Source of the DNA: an uncultured Eggerthellaceae bacterium
GTDB taxonomy: Bacteria; Actinomycetota; Coriobacteriia; Coriobacteriales; Eggerthellaceae
Reading direction: 5' to 3'
Length of the DNA: 47,684 bases
NCBI GenBank assembly: GCA_934648845.1
Contig: CAKUFS010000015.1
Span: forward strand, 1-47,684
Shown: positions 23,154-31,669 of the stretch, one piece after another
How positions within the stretch are numbered: position 1 is the stretch's first letter
How the letters are laid out: each line of letters starts with the position of its first letter
The notes under the pieces: generated by a model
Seen by the model: the letters and a program-made list of their open reading frames with translations, nothing else
Told to the model about the DNA's origin: nothing
Databases searched by the model: none
Made by a program: the position numbers and the translations under genes

Positions 23154-24089
23154 ATGAGGCGTTTGGCTTATACGATTGAGCCTGCCGATGATGGTCGTCA
23201 GGTTCAGGCGATTTTGCGCGAACGTCTGCATATGGGCAGGCAGGGCATTCGTGCGGCAAAGTTTCGGGAAAACGGCATTATGCTTGATGACAAGCGCGTT
23301 TTTACGATTGATCGTGTTCGCTCAGGTCAAGTGCTTAGCATTGCAGTAGGGGACACCGATGATGCGCTGGCGGGGTCATCGGTTGTTGCTACGCCCGGAC
23401 CGCTTGATATCGTTTTCGAAGACGACGATCTGATCGTGCTCAATAAGCCTGCGGGTGTGTCAACGCACCCTGGCCCCAAGCATGTCGATGACACGCTGGG
23501 CAATTTTCTCATGCATTATTTTCAGAGCACGAACCAACGGTGTTTGCTGCATCCCGTGCAGCGCCTGGACTGGGGGACAAGTGGGCTCATTGTGTTCGCA
23601 AAAAACGCCCATGCGCAGGATTTTTTGCAAAAACGCTTGCATACAGGCGACTTTTGTCGTCAGTACCTTGCGTTTTGCCAAGGTGGTTTTTCGGAAGATT
23701 CGGGTACGGTGGATGCGCCCATCGGTTGCGTTGGCCACACGTGGCAAACGGCGGCCGTGCGTGAGGGCGGCAAGCCAGCACGCACTCATTATTGGGTGGA
23801 ATCCCAGTCGATTGTTGACAAATTACCCCACCTTTTGTCAACAAATTCAGTCGCACGCGTCCGTTTGCAGTTGGAAACAGGTCGCACGCATCAGATTCGC
23901 ATTCATATGAGCCATATCGGGCACCCGCTTTTAGGCGATGCTGACCACGGCGGTAGCGTGGAGTTGATTGCGCGCCCGGCGCTTCATTCAGCGTTTCTGC
24001 AGGTAGAACACCCTGTTACGGGAAAGCTCATGAAGTTTGAGGCTCCTCTTCCCAGCGATCTTGCCGCTCTTGATGCGCTTTTGGCGTAG
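23154..24089 (+). CDS. RluA family pseudouridine synthase with a 12-residue palindromic-repeat insertion
   Basis: The 311-residue enzyme has a weak S4-like N-terminus, the catalytic Asp in RLDWGTSG (about 136-143), the VLNKPAG motif and LETGRTHQIRIHMSHIGHPLLGD near the end. It isomerises specific uridines in rRNA or tRNA; the target is unknown. Between WVESQS and SVARVRLQLETGRTH lie 12 extra residues (about 220-231, IVDKLPHLLSTN) encoded exactly by the 35-bp palindromic repeat plus one base. Without them the two strands join as in normal family members, so the insertion kept the frame. ATG 23154 has AGAAGG upstream; an in-frame TTG at 23100 is less likely. Confidence 0.88.
   Translation: MRRLAYTIEPADDGRQVQAILRERLHMGRQGIRAAKFRENGIMLDDKRVFTIDRVRSGQVLSIAVGDTDDALAGSSVVATPGPLDIVFEDDDLIVLNKPAGVSTHPGPKHVDDTLGNFLMHYFQSTNQRCLLHPVQRLDWGTSGLIVFAKNAHAQDFLQKRLHTGDFCRQYLAFCQGGFSEDSGTVDAPIGCVGHTWQTAAVREGGKPARTHYWVESQSIVDKLPHLLSTNSVARVRLQLETGRTHQIRIHMSHIGHPLLGDADHGGSVELIARPALHSAFLQVEHPVTGKLMKFEAPLPSDLAALDALLA
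23812..23846. repeat. 35-bp palindromic repeat, copy C, inside a coding sequence
   Basis: The 35 bases are identical to 1566-1600, in the same orientation, and lie within the RluA-type gene. CAGTCG occurs on both sides (23805-23810 and 23848-23853), which could be a target duplication, though removing that unit would break the frame. Confidence 0.9.
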
Positions 24090-24236
24090 ATTGCGCTTTC
24101 GCGCAGCGCCGCGGAAACGCCAGAAGAGCGTTTTTCGCTGCTCTCTATGCGTCTCTGCTGTAGTTCGTCCTTTCTGCTGTGCTGCTGTCTCACGCTGAGC
24201 AATGCTCTTTGCTTCTTTATGCGCTCCTTGAATCCG

Positions 24237-24279
24237 AAAATAGGAGGAAATATAAAAAAGTTGTATTTCCTCCTATTTT
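24237..24279. repeat. AGGAGG/CCTCCT hairpin, unit 1
   Basis: AAAATAGGAGGAAATA (24237-24252) and TATTTCCTCCTATTTT (24264-24279) form a perfect 16-bp stem with an 11-base loop, followed by a fifth T. Confidence 0.9.
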
Positions 24280-24298
24280 TCTGAAGTGCATATTGATC

Positions 24299-24341
24299 AA
24301 AATAGGAGGAAATCAGAAAAAAATAAAATCCCTCCTATTTT
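24299..24341. repeat. AGGAGG/CCTCCT hairpin, unit 2
   Basis: AAAATAGGAGG (24299-24309) pairs with CCTCCTATTTT (24331-24341), an 11-bp stem with an A-rich loop, then one more T. Confidence 0.88.
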
Positions 24342-24372
24342 TCAACGGCTGAAATGCCCTTATGGGCCCGGC

Positions 24373-24400
24373 GAACCCTCTTGAGGGGGTTCTATTTCTT
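24373..24400 (+). terminator. possible terminator within the hairpin array
   Basis: GAACCCTC-TTGA-GGGGGTTC is followed by TATTTCTT. It is GC-rich unlike the hairpins around it and may end the RluA-gene transcript. Confidence 0.45.
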
Positions 24401-24415
24401 CAAAATTGATCCCAT

Positions 24416-24457
24416 ATATAGGAGGAAATGATAGAAAAATAATAATTCCTCCTATAT
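24416..24457. repeat. AGGAGG/CCTCCT hairpin, unit 3
   Basis: ATATAGGAGGAA (24416-24427) pairs with TTCCTCCTATAT (24446-24457). The A-to-T change in the left arm relative to units 1 and 2 is matched by T-to-A in the right arm. Confidence 0.88.
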
Positions 24458-24474
24458 TGCTTATTCTGACAACA

Positions 24475-24522
24475 CCAAATATAGGAGAATACTAAAAAAT
24501 TATCGGTTTTCTCCTATTTTGG
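24475..24522. repeat. AGGAGA/TCTCCT hairpin, unit 4
   Basis: CCAAA and ATAGGAGAA (24475-24489, with one bulged T between them) pair with TTCTCCTAT and TTTGG (24509-24522). GGAGA/TCTCC replaces GGAGG/CCTCC, another compensated change. Confidence 0.85.
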
Positions 24523-24607
24523 TTCAAGGGAAGAGGAGTCTGGCTCTTCGTCAAGCAATTTCAAATTCCCATTCAAACCGTTCGTATTAATTGCCAATAA
24601 AAGAACA

Positions 24608-24635
24608 TTCCAAATAGTAGACTATATCGTATAAT
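24608..24635 (+). promoter_or_regulatory. promoter of the ABC transporter cluster
   Basis: TTCCAA (24608-24613) and a perfect TATAAT (24630-24635) are 16 bases apart, in an AT-rich stretch 100 bases before the binding-protein gene. Confidence 0.6.
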
Positions 24636-24734
24636 TGGCGCATGCAGTTATAAGTATACGTTAAGCGTGCAGCCTCTGAACTGGCGCAATCGAGCTAAAG
24701 ATGCTGCAACGCGAAAGAATCGCTTGGAGGAACT

Positions 24735-26150
24735 ATGGGAAACATTACTCGTCGTTCGTTTGTTGTTGTGGCCTCTGCTGCGGTGGCGGCTGCTCTTGCT
24801 GGCTGCTCCTCTTCTGGATCGGGCAGCGCATCTGCTTCGGCGGATAAAAAAGTTGACACCGACCTTGCCCACATGAAATGGGAGGGAATTCTTGAAGAGG
24901 CCAAAGGTCAAAGGGTCGTCTTTCTTGCGTGGGGCGCTGGCGGCGCCGATGCTTACGTTCAGGCGAACTGGGAGCAGCTGACCCAAGAAGTCAAGGAAAA
25001 GTACGACATTGAGCTTGAGTGCGTTGAATATAGTGCTGCCGAGTACCAAAAGATCGATACTGATATCAAAAACGGTGGCGATCCTACGTACGACATGTTT
25101 TGGTTTACCGGCGCTATGTTTGCAAGTGCTCGCGCAGCCGATGGCGTTTTCGGCGAAAACTGGGTGAAATCCCTGCCGAACAGCCAATACCTTGATTACG
25201 ACAACCCTTATGTTACGTTCGACGGTGCCGCCACGACCGACAATATGGAGGCTCCGTTCCAGGGCTGCAGCCCTTCGCTTGTTTACTCGCAGGATGCATG
25301 GAGCTCAAAGATCGCCTGGAACGCAACGGAAGGCGGCGTGAAAGGCTTGCCTCATAACTTCACCGAGCTTGCATCGTGGGTAAAGGAAAATCCCGGCAAG
25401 TTTTCCTATATGGATTTGACCGGCAACGGCGGTTTCCATGGTCAGCTGTTCGTGAAGGCTATCCTCTCCGAGCTCACCGACGATGGCAATGGCGGCTGGA
25501 AGGCCGTCTACGACGAAGCAGATGATGCTGCAGCGCGCCGTAAGAAAATTCTTGCCCACATTGAAGAGTGGTACAAGTGGTCAACTTCTTCCGAGGCAAG
25601 TGAGGAATCGTTCAACAAGAAAGCCGCGTACGCTTGGGCTTACCTGAAGGAGCTTGCGCCGAATTTGCTGCAGGGCGACAACGGTGCGCTTTACGTGGCA
25701 ACTGCACCCGAAATGATGCAGTACGTGAAGGCGGGCGATCTGGCATGCACGTTCACCACCTGCACCTCTGTTGCATCGCGCGTGGCTGCAACTCCCGATG
25801 CCTACATGGCAAATCCGGCCATTTACATGCTGGATACCTCTGTTGGCTATTGGAATTACAGCATTATTATGAAGAACTCTCCGGCAAAGGCAGCGGCAAT
25901 GGTTGTTTGCAACCATATGATCAGCCCCGATTATCAGTGCGCTGCCTTCGATATCACCGGCAACGGTTACAACATTTCTGCTGATAAATTGCCCGACGAC
26001 AAGAAAAAGAAGCTCGAAGAAACTATCGAGAAAATGGGTGCCCTGTCTCCTTCGGCCGAAGAGATTGAGAAGAAGAGCTACGCCGACAAGTACGGAAAGC
26101 TGACCGCTTGGATTACGTCCGGCTGGGATGTGAACGTCAATAAGGCGTAA
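24735..26150 (+). CDS. ABC transporter substrate-binding lipoprotein (YnjB-like/extracellular solute-binding)
   Basis: The 471-residue product begins with a twin-arginine-like lipoprotein signal (TRRSFVVVASAAVAAALAGC, lipid-bearing Cys at about 23). A low-complexity Ser/Gly/Ala spacer follows, then a periplasmic-binding-protein fold starting WEGILEEAKGQRVVFLAWGAGG. That opening resembles the YnjB group of binding proteins, whose ligand is not established. ATG 24735 follows TGGAGGAAC. Two permeases and an ATPase follow on the same strand. A hairpin in the 226-base gap before the first permease may set the binding protein in excess. The ligand here is unknown. Confidence 0.85.
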   Translation: MGNITRRSFVVVASAAVAAALAGCSSSGSGSASASADKKVDTDLAHMKWEGILEEAKGQRVVFLAWGAGGADAYVQANWEQLTQEVKEKYDIELECVEYSAAEYQKIDTDIKNGGDPTYDMFWFTGAMFASARAADGVFGENWVKSLPNSQYLDYDNPYVTFDGAATTDNMEAPFQGCSPSLVYSQDAWSSKIAWNATEGGVKGLPHNFTELASWVKENPGKFSYMDLTGNGGFHGQLFVKAILSELTDDGNGGWKAVYDEADDAAARRKKILAHIEEWYKWSTSSEASEESFNKKAAYAWAYLKELAPNLLQGDNGALYVATAPEMMQYVKAGDLACTFTTCTSVASRVAATPDAYMANPAIYMLDTSVGYWNYSIIMKNSPAKAAAMVVCNHMISPDYQCAAFDITGNGYNISADKLPDDKKKKLEETIEKMGALSPSAEEIEKKSYADKYGKLTAWITSGWDVNVNKA

Positions 26151-26264
26151 GTCGCGCGAGCTGTGCGAAGGCTTGCTGCACGGGATACTCCACAAGATGC
26201 TGCCGTGTGGCAGCGCAAGGATAATCGCGTAGGTAACGCAAACGCAACCAACCGCACCTGAAAA

Positions 26265-26300
26265 GCATGCGGGCTCTGCTAAAAAGCGGGGTCCGCATGC
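26265..26300 (+). promoter_or_regulatory. intergenic hairpin between binding protein and permease genes
   Basis: GCATGCGG (26265-26272) pairs with CCGCATGC (26293-26300). No T run follows. Such structures often stabilise upstream mRNA in ABC importer operons, which is inference here. Confidence 0.5.
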
Positions 26301-26376
26301 GTGGTTGATGCGCCGGCCTTGCGGGCGGACCGCTGCGGGCGACATCTTCGCTCTTGCGGGATTTTAGGAGGAAAAC

Positions 26377-27243
26377 GTGAACTCAAAGCAGAAGCGAAAG
26401 CTGAGCCTAGCTGCTTCGTTTTTGCCGACCATTTTGCTGATGGCGGTGGGATATGTTGTGCCCATTGCCACAAATGTGGCGCTTTCTTTCTGCGATGATT
26501 CCGGTGCTTTTATCGGCATAGATAATTACGTGGCAGTGTTCACCTCGTATTACTTTATCGATTCGCTTCTGTTCACGCTCAGGACCGCTCTTCTTTCCGC
26601 GGCACTTGCAATGATCATTGCTGTGGTCATGGCGCTTGCGCTGCGCGAGACATTCGTGGGGAAAAAGCTGGTAGTGCTCATGTTTCAATTCAACATGACC
26701 ATCCCGCGCATGGCTGCTGCCATGATGTTCATGTTGCTGCTTTCTCAAACGGGGTTCTTGGCGCAAATCGCTCATGAGCTGGGAATCATCGAGAAAGCAT
26801 CGCAGTTTCCCTGGTTGGTGCGCGATTCTGAAGGCGTTGGTCTTGTTGCGGCGTTCGTCTGGAAATTCTTTCCCTACATTGGCATGAGCGTGTTGGGCAT
26901 CCTTCAGGGAGCGAGTCGCGAATATGAGCAACAAGCGGCTGTGCTGGGTGTGGGGCCGCTGCGTCGTTTTTGGCACGTGACGCTTCCGCTCATTATTCCT
27001 GCGACATCGGTTGCGAGTATCATTGTGTTCGCTGCTGCGTTCGGTGATTTTGAGATGCCTACCATCTTGGGCGGAACCACGCATCGCGCGCTCTCTGTTT
27101 TCACGTACCTCAAGTACACCGATCCCGCTCTTATGAATAGGCCCGAAAGCTACGTGCTTATGATTGTCATGGCCGTGGTGCTTATGGCGGTTATTCTGAC
27201 ATATAGGCGTTTGACCTTGGGAAACAATGGTGATGCGAAATGA
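26377..27243 (+). CDS. ABC transporter permease (first subunit)
   Basis: GTG 26377 follows a strong AGGAGG. The 288-residue protein has six membrane segments and the cytoplasmic EAA-type loop (about residues 180-200, EYEQQAAVLGVGPLRRFWHVTLPLI), the contact for the ATPase, as in the polyamine/iron/phosphonate class of importers. Its end overlaps the second permease start by four bases. Confidence 0.9.
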   Translation: MNSKQKRKLSLAASFLPTILLMAVGYVVPIATNVALSFCDDSGAFIGIDNYVAVFTSYYFIDSLLFTLRTALLSAALAMIIAVVMALALRETFVGKKLVVLMFQFNMTIPRMAAAMMFMLLLSQTGFLAQIAHELGIIEKASQFPWLVRDSEGVGLVAAFVWKFFPYIGMSVLGILQGASREYEQQAAVLGVGPLRRFWHVTLPLIIPATSVASIIVFAAAFGDFEMPTILGGTTHRALSVFTYLKYTDPALMNRPESYVLMIVMAVVLMAVILTYRRLTLGNNGDAK

Positions 27244-28100
27244 GCCGCCGCACGCGTAACGTCATTATTGCCCTTATGATTGTGGTTGTTGTGGTGCCGC
27301 TTATTCCCGTGGTGCTGTGGAGCTTTGCCGATGTTTGGCCGTTTGAACTGGTGATTCCCGATTTTTCGCTGCGTTCTTGGTTGCGCACGTTCAGCAACGC
27401 GCGGGTTCTTGTTGCGCTGCGCAATTCGCTGCTCCTGTGCGCCGGCGTTACGATTCTATCGCTTGCTATGAGCTTTTTCGCGGCGAAGAACCTGGGAACG
27501 AAGCGCTTCAAAGGACGCAAGCTCATTCAGTTTTTACTGCTTGTGCCATCGTTCATGCCGCAAATTGCCATTGTTTTCGGTATGCAGCGCGTGTTTTCCC
27601 AGATAGGGCTCTACAACAATGTGGCAGGAGTTGTGGTGGCGCTTCTTGTTTTCTACGTGCCGTACTGCACGCTTTTGCTTTCCGCCGTGTTCGAAGGCTA
27701 CGACACCGCCTATGAAGATCAGGCGCGCACGTTGGGCGCCCGGCCTTTGACGGTGCTTTTCCGTGTGACGCTTCCCGCCGTTCGCAGCGGGATCATTGTG
27801 ACCTCGATCTTTTGCTTCATTGGCGTTTGGGCGGCATACTTGGTGGTAAGCGTTGTGGCACCCCCGGGCTTCCAAACCATGTCTCTTTTGGCGTTCCCCA
27901 TGATTTCGTCGGCCTCGAACGGCTATGCGCTTACCGCATGCGTAACGCTTCTCTACATTGCGCCGATTGTGGCTATACTGGTGGTATTCAGTGGTCTTTT
28001 GGCGAATGACAAGGTCAAGAAGGTGTCAACGAGCCAGGTGGGCTTGGCAGACCCAGCTACAGAAGAAGCGCGCATCTCTAACACCGGAGGCATTATATGA
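27240..28100 (+). CDS. ABC transporter permease (second subunit)
   Basis: The 286-residue protein has six membrane segments and its own EAA loop (YEDQARTLGARPLTVLFRVTLPAVRSGI). It starts within the ATGA overlap with the first permease and ends in an ATGA overlap with the ATPase gene, so the three are translationally coupled. It probably pairs with the first permease as a heterodimer. Confidence 0.9.
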   Translation: MSRRTRNVIIALMIVVVVVPLIPVVLWSFADVWPFELVIPDFSLRSWLRTFSNARVLVALRNSLLLCAGVTILSLAMSFFAAKNLGTKRFKGRKLIQFLLLVPSFMPQIAIVFGMQRVFSQIGLYNNVAGVVVALLVFYVPYCTLLLSAVFEGYDTAYEDQARTLGARPLTVLFRVTLPAVRSGIIVTSIFCFIGVWAAYLVVSVVAPPGFQTMSLLAFPMISSASNGYALTACVTLLYIAPIVAILVVFSGLLANDKVKKVSTSQVGLADPATEEARISNTGGII

Positions 28101-29290
28101 GTCTTCTTGAGATACGAAATATCCAAAAAAGCTATGTTCCGGGCGAGCCTGTTATTCGCGGCGTTGACCTGGAGGTAAACCAGGGCGAAATAATTGTGCT
28201 GTTGGGATCGAGCGGCTGCGGGAAAACAACGCTGCTGAAGATGATAGCGGGCCTGGAAGAGCAAGATGCCGGCACCATTGTCATCGACGGCGTTGATATG
28301 GCAGGCGTGCGCACGGAAAAGCGACCCATTGCCATGGTGTTCCAAAAATCGCTGCTGTTCCGCAACATGACGGTGGAGCAGAACATCAATTTCGCGCCGC
28401 GCGTGAATCGCACCATGTCAAAAGCGGAATATCAAAGGCGAACCGACGAGCTGCTGGAACTTATTGACATGCCTGGCATGGGGAAGAAACGCGCAACCGA
28501 GCTTTCGGGTGGCCAAGAGCAGCGGGTGAGTTTGGCGCGCGCCCTTATGACGCAGCCGAAGGTGCTGCTTTTAGACGAGCCGCTCAGCGCGCTCGATGCG
28601 AAACTTCGCGTTTCCATGCGGCAGCACATTCGTCGTTTGAATCGCGAGACGGGCACGACCATGGTGTTTGTTACGCACGATCAGCAAGAGGCGGTGGAAA
28701 TGGCCAGCCGCATTGCACTCATGCATAACGGTCGTATTCTTCAATATGCGCCGCCCCGAGAGTTCTATACGCATCCAGCGAGTTATGAAGTGGCCGAGTT
28801 CTTCAACTGGAAAAACTACGTGCCTGCCACGAAAATTGGCTCGCGCGTGCGGTGCGCTTTAGGGGAGTTTTCTTTTCCCGCGTCTGCGCTGCTCGATGGG
28901 CCGTGTGTGCTGTGCGTTCGTCCCGAGGCTGCGCGTGTTGTGCACGAAGGGGAAGGTGCCGACTCCGGTTGCAATGCAGCCCCCGTTTTGAAGGGCGCGG
29001 TGCATGATGTTGTTCCGTTGGGACCCTTGAGTAGCGTGGGTGTGCGTGTTTGCGGCGTTGATTTGGAAGTTTCAGTGCGATCAACCGATGTCGCCCAAGC
29101 AGGGGAGGTCTTACGATTCACGCTGGATTCCCAGATGATTTGGCCAGTAGCCATGCCCGAAGGGGTGCGTTTCGAAGGCATGGAGACCAAGATAGAAACA
29201 CGCGAAGCGGCAGAAGAGACGCCGGCGTTTGAAACGTTGGCGCGCACGACTTCGCCAGAAACATCGTTTGCAATCGCGTCATCCGAATAA
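28097..29290 (+). CDS. ABC transporter ATP-binding protein (PotA/FbpC-like)
   Basis: The 397-residue ATPase has Walker A LLGSSGCGKTT (about 34-44), the Q-loop MVFQKS, the signature LSGGQEQRVSLARAL (about 135-149), Walker B VLLLDEPLSALD (about 156-167) and the H-loop VTHDQ. A C-terminal TOBE-like regulatory region (about 250-350) follows. The last 35 residues are a Glu/Thr/Ala-rich tail without recognised function. The gene ends 35 bases before the first radical SAM gene. Confidence 0.92.
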   Translation: MSLLEIRNIQKSYVPGEPVIRGVDLEVNQGEIIVLLGSSGCGKTTLLKMIAGLEEQDAGTIVIDGVDMAGVRTEKRPIAMVFQKSLLFRNMTVEQNINFAPRVNRTMSKAEYQRRTDELLELIDMPGMGKKRATELSGGQEQRVSLARALMTQPKVLLLDEPLSALDAKLRVSMRQHIRRLNRETGTTMVFVTHDQQEAVEMASRIALMHNGRILQYAPPREFYTHPASYEVAEFFNWKNYVPATKIGSRVRCALGEFSFPASALLDGPCVLCVRPEAARVVHEGEGADSGCNAAPVLKGAVHDVVPLGPLSSVGVRVCGVDLEVSVRSTDVAQAGEVLRFTLDSQMIWPVAMPEGVRFEGMETKIETREAAEETPAFETLARTTSPETSFAIASSE

Positions 29291-29325
29291 GTGGTTCAAG
29301 AAATGCGAAAGAGAGGAGCATTTCA

Positions 29326-30345
29326 ATGAAGGCATTTACCAAAGAAGAAGTGGCACTTATCGACATTGTTGAGAAAGGCTTGGAAGGCAACGGTCTGACC
29401 GACGAGGATATGGTAGCGCTGTACAGCGTTGACCCTTATTCGCGTGTGGCGGCTTACATTCGTTGGGCGGGCGGCCAATATCAAAAGGAGCTGTGTAACG
29501 GCAAAGCGGAAATTCATGGTCAAATTGGGCTCAACGGCACGCCCTGTCCCAAGAATTGCAAGTTCTGCACGTTTGCCGTTTGCAATAATTTGCGCCACGG
29601 TAAGCTGGAAACGCCGCTGGAAGATGTTGTTGAGTACGCAAAAATGTACGTAGAGGAAGGCGCAAATGCTGTTTTGCTGCTGGCAACGGCATCGTATCAG
29701 TTTGAGCGTGTTCTTGAAAACGCTCAGGCCGTACGCGAAGCTATCCCTGATGATATGCCGCTTCTGGTGAACATCGAAGATGTTGATCTTGCGCGTGCGA
29801 AGCGCTTGAAGACGGTTGGTGTCAATGGTGCGTACCATGCGGTGCGCATGCGCGAAGGCGTTGACACGGGCATTCCGGAGTCCGATCGCTTGGCAACGTT
29901 TAAGGCGCTGCACGATGCGGGCTTGAGTCTTTCCACGTGCGTGGAGCCCGTTGGTCCCGAGCATACGCCGCAGGAGCTGGCGTACTACACGCGTATCGCC
30001 ATTGAAAGCGGCGCGAATTCTGCAGGCGTTGGTCGTCGTGTGACGGTTCCGGGCACGCTGGTTGACAATCGCGGCATGATTGACGACATCGAAAACGCGC
30101 GCAACGTTGCCATCTATCGTCTTGCCGCGGGGCCAAAACCCATGCTGAACTGCGCAATGGCAACGTCGCTTTCCGGCGCTGCGGGCGCGAATCTTGCTTG
30201 GGCGGAAGTAGGCACAAACCCGCGCGACGTGAAGGAACGCACCGAAAAAGGTGGACGCGGAACGAATATCAGCCTGAATCGCCGGTTGTTCCAGGCGGCG
30301 GGATACGAAGTTTTGGAAGGGCCTTCGCAGGGCTGGATTTTGTAG
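29326..30345 (+). CDS. BioB/HydE-like radical SAM enzyme, first paralogue
   Basis: ATG 29326 follows GAGAGGAG. The 339-residue protein has the radical SAM cluster motif CPKNCKFC (about 74-81, C-x3-C-x2-C), a TIM-barrel with GANAVLLLATASYQFE, VNIEDVDLARAKRLKTVGVNGAYHAVRM, CVEPVGPEHTPQEL and a BioB-like end (RLAAGPKPMLNCAMATSLSGAAGANLAWAEVGTNP). It resembles biotin synthase in layout, but the cysteines that hold the sulfur-donating [2Fe-2S] cluster of BioB are not all in place, so biotin synthesis should not be assumed. The neighbours (importer, a second paralogue, a cysteine desulfurase, a methyltransferase) suggest a small-molecule pathway using sulfur or a thiol. Confidence 0.85.
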   Translation: MKAFTKEEVALIDIVEKGLEGNGLTDEDMVALYSVDPYSRVAAYIRWAGGQYQKELCNGKAEIHGQIGLNGTPCPKNCKFCTFAVCNNLRHGKLETPLEDVVEYAKMYVEEGANAVLLLATASYQFERVLENAQAVREAIPDDMPLLVNIEDVDLARAKRLKTVGVNGAYHAVRMREGVDTGIPESDRLATFKALHDAGLSLSTCVEPVGPEHTPQELAYYTRIAIESGANSAGVGRRVTVPGTLVDNRGMIDDIENARNVAIYRLAAGPKPMLNCAMATSLSGAAGANLAWAEVGTNPRDVKERTEKGGRGTNISLNRRLFQAAGYEVLEGPSQGWIL

Positions 30346-30352
30346 GAGGCGG

Positions 30353-30470
30353 CGCAAGCTCCGCGTGCAAGGTCGCTCGTTAGACACGTTGCAAGGAAGT
30401 CAGTCTGTGGCATCGCAAGCTTCGCATGCAAGGTCGCTCATGGGACGAAACATGCGCTTGCAGCGACCTT
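30353..30470. repeat. 28-bp direct repeat with an inverted partner between radical SAM genes
   Basis: CGCAAGCT-x-CGC-x-TGCAAGGTCGCTC-x-T occurs at 30353-30380 and again at 30414-30441 (25 of 28 identical). AGCGACCTT at 30462-30470 can pair with AAGGTCGCT of either copy, so two alternative hairpins are possible in this 215-base leader of the second radical SAM gene. Confidence 0.6.
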
Positions 30471-30560
30471 CTTGTGTGGGCTTTGCTGTGCGGCGCTTGG
30501 GTCTTGTTGTCCCCATGCCCGTTGACTGCTTGCTGGACGCACGTTTTCAAGGATGGAATT

Positions 30561-31562
30561 ATGGGCTATGCCATTAAAAGTGCCAAGAGTGTTGACGAGC
30601 AGGTGAAAACCCTTGTCGATGCGGCATGTAAAGGAGTTCAGCTGACTGCCGAACAGCTTGTAACATTGCTGGACGTTGCCGAAGGTACGCCTACGGCTGA
30701 GTATGTGCGCGAAAAGGCCGATGGCCTGTCCCGCACAGCGTGCAAAGGGTGTGGTTTCATCCATGCGCAAATCGGGCTTGATCGCCTTCCGTGCCCTGAA
30801 AATTGTCGGTTTTGTCTGTTCGCTGCGTGTAACAAACAGGCAGAAGACGATGGTCCGTTTCTTGTTGATCTAGCCGATGTGGTTCATGTGGCGAAGCTTT
30901 TTGCTGCAGGTGGCGCACATCTGATCTCGCTCATGGCAACGGCTTCGTATTCATTTGCCCAGCTTGAAAAAGCGATACGTTTAGCTCACGAAGCTGCTCC
31001 GAATGTCGCTCTTATGGTTAACGCTGCAGATATGGATATTGACCAGGCAAAACGTTTGCGTGAAGCGGGCGCTTCGGTGGCGTATCACGCGTTGCGGTTG
31101 CGCGAAGGTGAAATCACCGATATTCAGCCAGCCACGCGCAGGGCAACTATGCGCGCCATTCGGGATGCTGGTTTGCAGCTTATGACGGGTGTCGAGCCTC
31201 TTTTCACCCAGGCAACAAGCGCTGAAATTGCCCAGGTCATGTGTCAGATTCGCGAATTTTCGCCGTACTGCACGGGTGTATGCAAGCTTACGAAAAGCGA
31301 TCAAGCAGACTGTTCGCTGTCTTCGGCGAGTCTTGAGCGCGTGCGTTATGTTGCGTGCGTTCTTCGCTTGGCCGTGGGGCTTTCGGTTCCCGTGGGGTGT
31401 GCTGGTGCTGTTGCCTGGGTTGATGCGGGCTGTGACCCACGTGGGCGCGGCTATGCGACAAACGACGAGACGCTTCGCAAAAAACTTGTCCACGCGCGAC
31501 AAGATTTGGAACGGGCGGGCTGGGTTGTGCCTGATAAAATGCCTGATGATGTTTGGGTTTGA
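30561..31562 (+). CDS. BioB-like radical SAM enzyme, second paralogue
   Basis: ATG 30561 follows AAGGA; the frame is open upstream to 30426 without a ribosome site. The 333-residue protein is a clear paralogue of the preceding gene: CPENCRFCLFA (about 77-87), GAHLISLMATASYSF, VNAADMDIDQAKRLREAGASVAYHALRLREG and TGVEPLFTQAT match segment for segment. It has further cysteines (KGCGF before the motif, YCTGVCKL, VPVGCAGA and AGCDPRGRG), several not shared with the first copy, which could hold a second cluster. Its TGA overlaps an ATG of the next reading frame. Confidence 0.85.
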   Translation: MGYAIKSAKSVDEQVKTLVDAACKGVQLTAEQLVTLLDVAEGTPTAEYVREKADGLSRTACKGCGFIHAQIGLDRLPCPENCRFCLFAACNKQAEDDGPFLVDLADVVHVAKLFAAGGAHLISLMATASYSFAQLEKAIRLAHEAAPNVALMVNAADMDIDQAKRLREAGASVAYHALRLREGEITDIQPATRRATMRAIRDAGLQLMTGVEPLFTQATSAEIAQVMCQIREFSPYCTGVCKLTKSDQADCSLSSASLERVRYVACVLRLAVGLSVPVGCAGAVAWVDAGCDPRGRGYATNDETLRKKLVHARQDLERAGWVVPDKMPDDVWV

Positions 31563-31669
31563 TGAGAGCGCTTCGGCGATTTGCTTTAAGATGGTTCAGC
31601 AGGAAGGCGGCGTTGGGGCCAACGGAAGCTCCCGATAATGCAAAAGTCCTGGATGGCGGAAGGAAAACA

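Noticed and set aside
23805..23853. Target-site duplication CAGTCG around palindromic repeat copy C
   Set aside because: Removing a unit with one CAGTCG takes out 43 bases and would break the frame, so the ancestral sequence is better explained by a 36-base insertion.
24237..24522. CRISPR array
   Set aside because: The units are palindromes with short, unequal gaps that are A- and T-rich, not repeats with constant-length unique spacers; no cas gene is near.
29323..30387. Long minus-strand frame opposite the first radical SAM gene
   Set aside because: The plus strand has an unmistakable radical SAM motif and ribosome site; the minus frame is a shadow.
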